Below the pieces are notes generated by a model that saw nothing but the letters and a program-made list of their open reading frames with translations, did not search any database and was not told the DNA's origin. Positions 1-5,124 of a stretch of 5,124 nucleotides of DNA are shown here, piece after piece. Position numbers and translations under genes: made by a program. The stretch is from Fen-178 sp049516835 (GTDB lineage Bacteria > Acidobacteriota > Terriglobia > Bryobacterales > Bryobacteraceae). The DNA lies in NCBI GenBank assembly GCA_049516835.1, contig JBEKSR010000212.1, positions 1 through 5,124 on the forward strand, given 5' to 3'. How positions within the stretch are numbered: the stretch's first letter is position 1; each line of letters opens with the position of its first letter.

Positions 1-1
1 C

Positions 2-61
2 TACCTCAAGAAACTGGAGCGACTCGGCTTCAAGGTCAGCTTAGAGCCGGTCGCCGCCTGA
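2..61 (+). CDS. C-terminal end of an unidentified gene, possibly a transposase (partial)
   Basis: The frame is open from the window edge to a TGA at 59-61 and gives 19 residues, beginning YLKKLERLGF and ending SLEPVAA. A basic helix followed by a short β-like strand at the extreme C-terminus resembles the tails of several transposase families, but 19 residues are too few to assign one. It runs towards the transglycosylase gene and overlaps its last 26 bases tail to tail. That is unusual for two intact, unrelated genes and would fit a mobile-element end. It could equally be a chance open frame. The family guess is inference only. Confidence 0.25.
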   Translation, partial: YLKKLERLGFKVSLEPVAA

Positions 62-1604
62 CCAGCACAAGCCCGAGGAGATTTTCGGAAGAGAGACACC
101 AGCGTCCGCGCGGCGCAAAAAACGCGCCTTGGGACGCGGGTGTCTGGCCCCGTTCCGCCGCTTCCTCAAACACGCTGGTGAAGAAATCCCGCGAGGCCGG
201 CGAGCAGCCGATGTGCAGGCTGTCCATACCGTCTTCGACGAAGCCCAAGTATCCGTCCCAACCGAGATCGTCCAGCACGAATCGCAGGCACTCCAGCTCG
301 CCCGGGGGCAGGCCCGCATAATCGATGTCGAACACCTGCCCCGAGCAGTGCGAAAGCGCTTCCGGCTTGCCCAACTGGCGCGCGTAATCTTCCGGCTCGA
401 CCAGCGACGTGATTTCCAGCGGCTGGAATTTCTCCTGGTTGCCGGCCAGCTCCCCGTACAAGCGCCGCGTCTCGAACGCGATGTACGTCAGAGTGCCGAT
501 GGCCGCCGGCGAGGCCTTCGAGAAGTCTTCGAGAATCGACGGATCGTCCGCGGCGATCCGGAGCGAATAGCCGAAGTAGTCCGGCCGGTCGAATGCCTTT
601 ACCAGCCGGTTCCCCATGTCGCCGTGAAGATCGTCGCGGCTATGGAACACCAGGTCCTCCTGCTTGAGCCAGACCGAAAGCCGGTGCGGCGCGCGGTTGG
701 GATGCCCATTGGGCCCCGCGAACTGGCTCTTGTACTGCTCCGCCAGCGAGACAAATGCGGCCGGGGAGCGCCGGTACAGAGCCAGCAACTGCGCCGCGCG
801 CTGGACGCGGAACCAGTAGGTGGGCGAGTAGTCGCGCTGCATCTGCTGCCCGATGGCCTGGCAGAGCTCCGGGTTCCACGCCGGGTTGCACGAAAAAAAC
901 ATCCGCGCCACCGTCGCCTGGTCTGGAGGGATGCCGCGCGCGCGCCGCGTCAGCTCCTGCATCTCCGCCACGCAGCCCTGGCCGCAGTGGTAGGCGAAAA
1001 TGGCCCAGTCGCGCCCGCCGAACTTTCGCTCCATGCCCGCCAGGTACTTCGCCGCCGCCGGTATGGCGCGGCCGGGAACCAGGCGGTCGTCGCGCAGGGT
1101 CACCTGGTACGGAGTCTTGTGAGACACAATCCGGTACCTCGGCTTCTTGCTCTTGCTCTTAACCGGAACTTTTTCACGGGTGATCTTGTAGCGCGTGGCA
1201 TGCACCACTTTCAGCCCCATGGTGCGCGCCGTGGCCTCCGAGATCTGCATGATGCCCTTTGGGCCGTCGGGGCTCTCGGCCCTGGCGTCGCCCCAGCTTT
1301 CCAGGTACGCCACGGCTTCAATCACCTGCGCCGGCATGCCGCTGCGCAGCGACGCCGACCGGAAAAGCGCCTGGAGACTGGGGCTCAAGATGCGCCTGGC
1401 CCCGGCCACCGCCTGCGGCTCACGCATGATGACGAAGGTCTGCGATTGAATCATGCGGTCCGTGCGGGCCTCGAGCAGTTCGCTCGAAATGTCGTCGCGC
1501 GCCACGCCGATCCCGGCCACGCGGTGCTCCGGAACGAAATGCTCGGCAGCGCCGGCCTGCACCATCGGCGCCAGGGTCACGAAAACGAGGAACGCGAATC
1601 TCAT
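36..1604 (-). CDS. Secreted lytic transglycosylase (SLT domain) with a C-terminal LAS/M15-like putative peptidase domain
   Basis: The product is 522 residues. It starts with a signal peptide (about 1-20: MRFAFLVFV, then a hydrophobic stretch ending AGAA), so it acts in the periplasm. Residues about 88-215 form a Slt-type lysozyme-like domain, which cleaves the MurNAc-GlcNAc bond of peptidoglycan. Catalytic Glu102 lies in the Glu-Ser motif (AYLESWGD), GIMQIS follows at 117-122, and the third motif is AYHCGQG (204-210), a variant of the usual AYNAGPG. A Lys-rich insertion (about 140-165) separates motifs two and three. The C-terminal half (about 305-480) has S-H-x2-G-x3-D (His419, Asp426) and D-x2-H (Asp461, His464), the zinc-site pattern of LAS/M15 peptidases. 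All eight cysteines lie after residue 205, which fits disulfides. The ATG at 1604 has only a weak ribosome site, and an in-frame GTG at 1616 is possible. The last ~20 residues overlap a convergent frame and may not be native. The transglycosylase call is firm; the peptidase domain is inference. Confidence 0.85.
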   Translation of the reverse strand: MRFAFLVFVTLAPMVQAGAAEHFVPEHRVAGIGVARDDISSELLEARTDRMIQSQTFVIMREPQAVAGARRILSPSLQALFRSASLRSGMPAQVIEAVAYLESWGDARAESPDGPKGIMQISEATARTMGLKVVHATRYKITREKVPVKSKSKKPRYRIVSHKTPYQVTLRDDRLVPGRAIPAAAKYLAGMERKFGGRDWAIFAYHCGQGCVAEMQELTRRARGIPPDQATVARMFFSCNPAWNPELCQAIGQQMQRDYSPTYWFRVQRAAQLLALYRRSPAAFVSLAEQYKSQFAGPNGHPNRAPHRLSVWLKQEDLVFHSRDDLHGDMGNRLVKAFDRPDYFGYSLRIAADDPSILEDFSKASPAAIGTLTYIAFETRRLYGELAGNQEKFQPLEITSLVEPEDYARQLGKPEALSHCSGQVFDIDYAGLPPGELECLRFVLDDLGWDGYLGFVEDGMDSLHIGCSPASRDFFTSVFEEAAERGQTPASQGAFFAPRGRWCLSSENLLGLVLVRRRPALS

Positions 1605-1614
1605 CTCGCTATTC

Positions 1615-1645
1615 ACCAGTGTATCCCGCGGCTTTTCCCACTGGT
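1615..1645. promoter_or_regulatory. Inverted repeat in the divergent promoter gap (possible operator)
   Basis: ACCAGTG (1615-1621) and CACTGGT (1639-1645) are perfect 7-bp arms, separated by 17 bp with centres 24 bp apart. They lie in the 78-bp gap (1605-1682) between the start codons of the transglycosylase and the enolase superfamily gene. Arms about two helical turns apart could be bound by a dimeric regulator controlling one or both genes. Neither gene has a clear -35/-10 pair here, and a 7-bp repeat can arise by chance. Confidence 0.25.
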
Positions 1646-1671
1646 CCGCGCCAAGTGCTAAAACCGAGGGT

Positions 1672-1677
1672 AGAGGA
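1672..1677 (+). promoter_or_regulatory. Ribosome binding site of the enolase superfamily gene
   Basis: AGAGGA lies five bases before the ATG at 1683 and supports that start over any downstream one. Confidence 0.6.
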
Positions 1678-1682
1678 CCGGC

Positions 1683-2783
1683 ATGAAAATCGTCTCTCTG
1701 GAAGCGCTCATCATTCGGATCCCGCGAAACCAGCGCGGCGCCGACCGGCTGGAAACCTTGCTGGCGCGCGTCACCACGGATTCCGGCCTGACGGGCTGGG
1801 GCGAATCGCAGGCTCTCGCCGCTCCCGAAGTCGCCGGCGCTATCATCCACTCCATTTTGAAACCGGCGCTCAACGGAAAAAAATTTGGCGGAACGGGCCT
1901 GGAGATTGAAACGCTCTGGGACGCCATGTACAACCAGATGCGGGTGAGCGGCCAGACCGGCGGCTTCATGCTCGACGCCATCGCCGCCGTGGATATCGCT
2001 CTGTGGGACCTGGCCGGCAAGATCCATCGCGCCCCCATCGCCGCTTTGATTGCCGGCCGCGCCGCCAAGCCGCGGCTGGCCTGCTACGTCAACTATCTGG
2101 CGGGCGACACCCGCGCCGAGCGGCTCGAGCGCGCGCGGACCTGCTGGCAGGCGGGCTGCCGCCGCTTCAAGATCTTCCACAATGCCAGCCAGCGCGAACT
2201 CCTGGAGTGCTACGACGCGCTGGCCGCTATCTGCGGCCCGGAAAACATAGCGGTGGACGCGCAGTGGCGCCTCGATCCGAAAACCGCCCCGGCGTTCGGC
2301 GCAGAGCTGGACCGCCGCGGCGCGCTCTGGCTGGAGTGCCCATTTCCGCCCCAAGATCCGGCGCCTCATGCCGCGCTCGCCGCCCGCATCCGTACTCCGC
2401 TGGCCATCGGAGAGTGTTACCGCACGCATGTTGAGATGGCGCCATTTTTCCGCGCCGGCGCCATGCGCATCGTCCAGCCCGACCTGGGCCGCTGCGGCAT
2501 CACCGAAGCGCTGCGCATCGCGCGCGCCGCCGCGCGCGCCGGCATGGAGATCGTGCCGCATCTCGCGCCCGCCCTCGGCCCTCTGCTCTTCGCCACTTTG
2601 CAGTTCGCCGCCGCCACGCCCAATTGCCGCATGGTGCCCCACACGCCGGGGCTGGTAGAGACGGCCGGCGAGTACTCCACCTCGCCCGTGGCCTTCCGCA
2701 ATGGCCATTACACAGTGCCCACCGCCCCCGGCCTGGGCATCGACGTGGCCGAGCCCGAAGTTCGCCTGGTCGAAGTCGCGTAG
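1683..2783 (+). CDS. Mandelate racemase/muconate lactonizing enzyme family protein (enolase superfamily)
   Basis: The product is 366 residues, the usual full length, with no signal peptide, so it is cytoplasmic. Residues about 1-125 form the capping domain (LTGWGESQA at 36-44; the DIALWDLAGK region at 104-113). A TIM barrel follows. Mg2+ ligands are Asp192 (VDAQW), Glu218 (LECPFPP) and Glu244 (IGEC). The base pair expected for the mandelate racemase subgroup is present: Asp267 (QPDLGRCGITEA) with His293 (VPHLAP). The enzymes abstract a proton α to a carboxylate; most members of this subgroup dehydrate or epimerise acid sugars. Three positions deviate: the usual KxK on strand 2 is Arg161-Phe-Lys163, the usual Asn after the first ligand is Gln194, and the Glu317 position of mandelate racemase appears to be Pro319. 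The substrate cannot be named. The gene is divergent from the transglycosylase and has its own ribosome site. The family call is firm; a sugar-acid role is inference. Confidence 0.92.
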   Translation: MKIVSLEALIIRIPRNQRGADRLETLLARVTTDSGLTGWGESQALAAPEVAGAIIHSILKPALNGKKFGGTGLEIETLWDAMYNQMRVSGQTGGFMLDAIAAVDIALWDLAGKIHRAPIAALIAGRAAKPRLACYVNYLAGDTRAERLERARTCWQAGCRRFKIFHNASQRELLECYDALAAICGPENIAVDAQWRLDPKTAPAFGAELDRRGALWLECPFPPQDPAPHAALAARIRTPLAIGECYRTHVEMAPFFRAGAMRIVQPDLGRCGITEALRIARAAARAGMEIVPHLAPALGPLLFATLQFAAATPNCRMVPHTPGLVETAGEYSTSPVAFRNGHYTVPTAPGLGIDVAEPEVRLVEVA

Positions 2784-2810
2784 CGCCGCAATTTGGATCA
2801 GGCCCGGAAG

Positions 2811-2816
2811 TATAAT
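2811..2816 (+). promoter_or_regulatory. Candidate -10 box before the σ-factor fragment
   Basis: TATAAT is a perfect -10 consensus in GC-rich DNA, 28 bp after the enolase gene stop. A start of transcription would fall near 2822-2824, right where the σ-like frame opens after a TGA. No good -35 box lies 16-18 bp upstream; TTGGAT at 2793-2798 is too close. It may be a relic of the promoter of the broken σ gene. Confidence 0.35.
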
Positions 2817-2824
2817 TGGCTTGA

Positions 2825-3076
2825 AATACTCTGCCGTCCTCTTCGCTGGAAATATCCCGGCTGCTGCGCGCCTGGGGTGATGGCGACCAAGCGGCCCTCA
2901 ACCAACTGACGCCGTTGGTCTACGCCGAACTGCACCAGATCGCCCACCGGCACATGCGCCAGCAGCATTCCGGGCAAACCCTCCAGACCACGGCGCTGGT
3001 CAACGAGGCCTATCTTCGTTTGGTGGATGTCGAGGGTGTGCGCTGGCAGGATCGCACGCACTTCTTTGCCGTCTCG
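2825..3076 (+). pseudogene. ECF RNA polymerase σ factor, acidobacterial type: truncated remnant
   Basis: From about 2849 the frame reads a typical ECF σ region 2: LLRAWGDGDQAAL, then LVYAELHQIAHRHMR, then the hallmark QTLQTTALVNEAYLRLVD and HFFAVS. This matches the acidobacterial ECF subfamily (TIGR02999-like), which is normally about 180-200 residues. After HFFAVS (3076) the similarity stops. The expected continuation (an AQLMRRIL-like segment) and all of region 4, which binds the -35 element, are missing. The frame stays open by chance to a TAA at 3293-3295 and runs antisense into the esterase gene. There is also no ATG, GTG or TTG between the preceding TGA (2822-2824) and the conserved part; the first TTG, at 2915, would remove about 20 conserved residues. 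It could not work as a σ factor in this form. The family call is from recalled motifs. Confidence 0.78.
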
Positions 3077-3184
3077 CATTTCCTTAGCGCCGCTGGTGAG
3101 CAGGATCAGCAGGCGGCCGTCGTCCTGGTTTCGGCTTCGAGATCGGCGACGTCCAGCTCTCCGGCGCGCAACCGAATCGGGGTC
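3077..3184. other. Unassigned spacer between the σ remnant and the esterase 3' end
   Basis: These 108 bp follow the point where σ similarity ends and precede the stop of the convergent esterase. Frames on both strands gave only short Arg-rich or low-information peptides, and I recognise no protein family. No stem followed by a T-run is visible that would terminate either gene. It is probably DNA joined to the σ gene by a deletion or rearrangement. Confidence 0.4.
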
Positions 3185-4402
3185 TCATTTGAACAGCCGG
3201 GGCGCGAAATCGTAGAGACACCGGCGCCAGGTCAGCCACTCGTGGGCCGTACCAGGCGACTCGAAATAGACGTTCTTGATCCCGGCCTTGGTTAACTCTT
3301 CGCTGAAGTTCTTCGTGCCCGGACCTTCCACGGAGCCGATGCCCAGGAAAAGAACCTTCATCTTCCTGTTGAACACGTCGGAGTCGGCGAACACGCCGTT
3401 GTTGGAGGTCTTCGGATCGAATCCGCCCCGGCCGCCGCTGCTGCCGCTGAAGCCGCCGAGGTAGGCGAACTTATCGAGGTTCGAGAGGACCGTCAGGAAC
3501 GATTGCATACCGCCCATCGAGAGCCCCGCCATCGCCCGGTTCTCGCGGCCGGGCGCGACGCGATACGTCCGCTCGACCATGGGGATGAGATCGGTAAGCA
3601 TCGTCTCCGTTAACACGCCGCCCCAGTTCGCGGGAAACCCGCCGCGGCCTGCGCCGGGCGCGCCGCGTCCGCCGCCAGCCGGTGCGACATCCGCCATCGA
3701 GCGCTGGGCAATGATGCCCCGAGCGGCATACAGGCTCGCGTCCTCGCCCGGCTTCACCGCGTTCAGGTTGTCCATGACGATGAGCATCGGTTTGGCCTTC
3801 TTCTCCGCGATGAGATTGTCCATGATGAAATCAACGTGGCCCTGCGTGTTCCAGCCCTGCTCGTTTTCGCCCCAGCCATGGAAAAGGTAGAGAACCGGGT
3901 AGCGCGTGCGCGGATTGGCGTCGTACTCCGGAGGCGTGTACACGTAGCAGCGGCGCCACTTGCCGGTGACCTTGGAGTCATACCAGCGCTGGCTCACCTG
4001 GCCGTGTGGCACGTCCCTGGCGGAGTAGTAGGCCGCATCGGTGTCCGGCTCGGGAACCTCGATCCCGCTGTTGTCCCATCCCGAGCCGAAGAAGGTCCGG
4101 GTCGCTGGGTCCGCGATAACCGCGCCATCCACCACGATGCTGTAGTAATGGAATCCGACTACCTGCGGCGGTATGGTGACCGTCCACAAGCCGTCCTGGC
4201 CGCGCGTCATGTCGTGGGTCCCGCCCAACCGCACCTGCACCTTTTGCGCATCCGGCGCAGCCACGCGGAAGGCCACACGGCGATCCGGGTAGATGCAGGG
4301 GTACGGCGCTCCCGGGATATTGAGCGAGGAAGGCTTGCATTCGTCTGTTACCTGTCCCCAGCACAGCCCGCAGCCGAGCAGCGCCAACGTGAAGATTCTC
4401 AT
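3185..4402 (-). CDS. Secreted esterase, E-set/CBM48-like domain plus esterase D/feruloyl esterase-type hydrolase
   Basis: The product is 405 residues. The start at 4402 is chosen because AAGGAG lies five bases upstream and a signal peptide (MRIFTLALLG, about 1-17) follows directly; the ATG at 4432 would bury it. LLGC at 8-11 is a weak lipobox, so lipoprotein anchoring is possible. Residues about 35-118 resemble an immunoglobulin-like E-set/CBM48 module (VAFRVAAPDAQKVQV, then GFHYYSIVVDG). Residues about 138-405 are a PF00756-type α/β-hydrolase: oxyanion region YLFHGWGENEQGW (172-184), nucleophile Ser295 in GLSMGG, and His387 in TAHEWLTWRR. The usual acid Asp appears to be Glu359 (GIGSVEG). 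A Gly/Arg-rich loop (about 242-256) interrupts the hydrolase domain. Relatives release feruloyl or acetyl groups from polysaccharides; the substrate here is unknown. The gene lies 77 bp downstream of the TonB receptor remnant in the same direction, so it probably belonged to an uptake operon. Confidence 0.9.
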   Translation of the reverse strand: MRIFTLALLGCGLCWGQVTDECKPSSLNIPGAPYPCIYPDRRVAFRVAAPDAQKVQVRLGGTHDMTRGQDGLWTVTIPPQVVGFHYYSIVVDGAVIADPATRTFFGSGWDNSGIEVPEPDTDAAYYSARDVPHGQVSQRWYDSKVTGKWRRCYVYTPPEYDANPRTRYPVLYLFHGWGENEQGWNTQGHVDFIMDNLIAEKKAKPMLIVMDNLNAVKPGEDASLYAARGIIAQRSMADVAPAGGGRGAPGAGRGGFPANWGGVLTETMLTDLIPMVERTYRVAPGRENRAMAGLSMGGMQSFLTVLSNLDKFAYLGGFSGSSGGRGGFDPKTSNNGVFADSDVFNRKMKVLFLGIGSVEGPGTKNFSEELTKAGIKNVYFESPGTAHEWLTWRRCLYDFAPRLFK

Positions 4403-4407
4403 AAGTG

Positions 4408-4413
4408 CTCCTT
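4408..4413 (-). promoter_or_regulatory. Ribosome binding site of the esterase gene
   Basis: Read on the minus strand this is AAGGAG, five bases before the ATG at 4402. It is the strongest ribosome site in the window and fixes the esterase start ten codons downstream of the longest possible frame. Confidence 0.75.
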
Positions 4414-4479
4414 TCCTGTGCGTTAAGACCAAACGACGTTTCCAGATTAACTCATCCGGTCGCGACAGCGCGCTCCGGC

Positions 4480-4869
4480 TTAGAACGAGTATTTCAGTCC
4501 CAATTGGATCTGGCGCATGCTGGTGGACGTGCTCGAAACCACTCCGAAGTTCTGATGGGCGGTCGTGCTTGGCATTCCGGATTGCGCCGCCCCCGACAGA
4601 ACGTTCAGATTCGGCATCTCCCAGTTCGGGTGGTTAAGAACGTTAAAAGCCTCAAACCGGAACTGGAGCACGTGGCCCTCCTTATACGGCATGCGGAATT
4701 GCTTGTGTATTTGGGAGTCGAATCCGATGATTCCCGGACCCACAATAGCACCGCGCCCGGCATTGCCGAACTGTCCGGGAGGAGCTTCGGTAAAGGCAGC
4801 CAGGCTCCAATATCTGGAGGGAGTGGCGTTGTCGAGATAGGGGCTAGCCTGAATTTTCGCGCCCAGTAG
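4480..4869 (-). pseudogene. C-terminal stub of an Oar-like TonB-dependent outer-membrane receptor
   Basis: The frame is open from just after a TGA (4870-4872 on the plus strand) to a stop at 4480-4482 and gives 129 residues without a proper start. It contains segments typical of the last β-strands of large acidobacterial TonB receptors: APPGQFGNAGRG, IVGPGIIGFD, FRFEAFNVLNHPNW, TTAHQNFG and a C-terminal LGLKYSF. The final Phe is the usual outer-membrane barrel insertion signal. Intact members are about 1000 or more residues with a carboxypeptidase-like N-terminal domain and a plug, so roughly 90 percent is missing. The likely cause is the transposase gene that begins beyond it. The reading frame of what remains is clean, so the break looks fairly recent. 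It lies upstream of the esterase, suggesting a lost receptor-enzyme pair for a glycan. A GTG at 4743 could allow an 87-residue fragment, unlikely to be functional. Confidence 0.85.
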
Positions 4870-4892
4870 TCAGCTAACGTTTGGGGCGCCGT
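4860..4892. mobile_element. Probable IS end between the transposase stop and the receptor stub
   Basis: This short stretch must contain the boundary between the mobile element on the right and the receptor remnant on the left, because recognisable receptor sequence ends near 4845-4869 and the transposase stop is at 4893. The stretch beginning CCCAGTAGTCAGCTAACG (from 4862) is the best candidate for the outer end of the element. The matching inverted repeat and target duplication would be outside the window, so the exact base cannot be fixed. Confidence 0.35.
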
Positions 4893-5124
4893 CTACCGGA
4901 ACCTCAAGAGCAACGGGCGCCGGTCCCACCAGGGAATAGGCGTGGAGCCCTGACCGAAGCCGGCCGCGAGCAACAAGGGATTATGGGATCGTTCAGGTAG
5001 GATAACTTCGACGCGGTGGTCGGTGATCTCGACTTCCGCCGGGGTATTCAGGAAATGGCGGAACAGTTGGCGGGAGTGTGCGGATTCATATCCGGCGATC
5101 CTTCGGCCCAGCATCCGATACAGT
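4893..5124 (-). CDS. C-terminal part of a transposase (partial, runs off the window)
   Basis: The frame enters from the right edge and ends at a TAG at 4893-4895 (plus-strand CTA), leaving 76 residues. Recognisable parts are RRIAGYESA, RQLFRHFLNTPAEVEI, VEVILPERSHNPLLL and the C-terminal PIPWWDRRPLLLRF. The HFL-(N/H)-(T/A)-P, R-(S/A)-(H/Y)-x-P-(L/V)-L and (I/V)PW(W/L) pattern at the C-terminus recalls a group of DDE-type transposases common in soil bacteria, but I cannot name the IS family. The catalytic residues would be outside the window. The stop lies only about 25-35 bp from the receptor remnant, so the IS end, with its terminal inverted repeat, should be within about 4860-4892. Assignment is from recalled patterns and is moderate. 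Confidence 0.6.
   Translation of the reverse strand, partial: LYRMLGRRIAGYESAHSRQLFRHFLNTPAEVEITDHRVEVILPERSHNPLLLAAGFGQGSTPIPWWDRRPLLLRFR

Noticed and set aside
129..1661. 510-codon plus-strand frame opposite the transglycosylase.
   Set aside because: It is Arg/Ala/Leu-rich without a recognisable motif and lies antisense to a well-supported gene; a GC-rich shadow.
1605..2708. Long upstream extension of the minus-strand transglycosylase frame to 890 codons, antisense to the enolase superfamily gene.
   Set aside because: The signal peptide begins at the ATG at 1604. The extension is low-complexity Arg/Gly/Ala sequence opposite a clear conserved gene, which is typical of GC-rich antisense frames.
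2798..3079. 93-codon minus-strand frame opposite the σ remnant.
   Set aside because: The plus strand encodes clear σ region 2 motifs here, and the antisense peptide shows no recognisable domain.
3836..4426. 196-codon plus-strand frame opposite the esterase.
   Set aside because: Composition is Arg/Val/Ala/His-rich with no family motif, and it is antisense to the conserved esterase domains.
4450..4480. GC-rich stem-like sequence after the receptor stop, considered as a terminator.
   Set aside because: The possible stems are only 3-4 bp with no T-run on the minus strand, so a terminator cannot be supported.
4405..4869. 154-codon plus-strand frame across the receptor stub and leader.
   Set aside because: It is antisense to the receptor C-terminus, whose motifs and terminal Phe are clear, and has no motif of its own.

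Overview
This is a GC-rich bacterial window, most likely from an acidobacterium of the Solibacter/Bryobacter type. Three things point there: the σ-factor fragment resembles the acidobacterial ECF σ subfamily (TIGR02999-like), the outer-membrane receptor fragment has the C-terminus typical of the many Oar-like TonB receptors of these genomes, and the esterase carries a Gly/Arg-rich loop of the kind seen in their secreted proteins. The assignment rests on recalled family features, not on a search.

Layout from left to right. Positions 2-61 (+) hold the last 19 codons of an unknown, possibly transposase, gene that runs in from outside. A secreted lytic transglycosylase (36-1604, -) overlaps it tail to tail. 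A mandelate racemase/muconate lactonizing-type enolase superfamily enzyme (1683-2783, +) is divergent from the transglycosylase across a 78-bp gap that contains a 7-bp inverted repeat. Next comes a broken ECF σ gene (about 2825-3076, +) that keeps most of region 2 and lacks region 4, followed by about 108 bp of unassigned sequence. A secreted esterase with an N-terminal E-set/CBM48-like domain and a C-terminal esterase D-type α/β-hydrolase domain (3185-4402, -) follows. Upstream of it in the same direction is the C-terminal stub of a TonB-dependent receptor (4480-4869, -). Its 5' part has been replaced by the end of a transposase gene (4893 to the window edge, -).

The receptor and esterase probably once formed a receptor-enzyme pair for taking up and de-esterifying a plant or microbial polysaccharide. 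The enolase superfamily enzyme could act further down an acid-sugar pathway. That functional link is inference. The broken σ gene, the beheaded receptor and transposase-like tails at both edges mark the region as rearranged accessory DNA.

The most interesting observation is in the transglycosylase. Its C-terminal half carries a spaced His-x6-Asp ... Asp-x2-His pattern matching the zinc site of LAS/M15 peptidoglycan peptidases, so the protein may combine glycan cleavage and peptide cleavage in one chain. I found no CRISPR array, tRNA, rRNA or convincing riboswitch.
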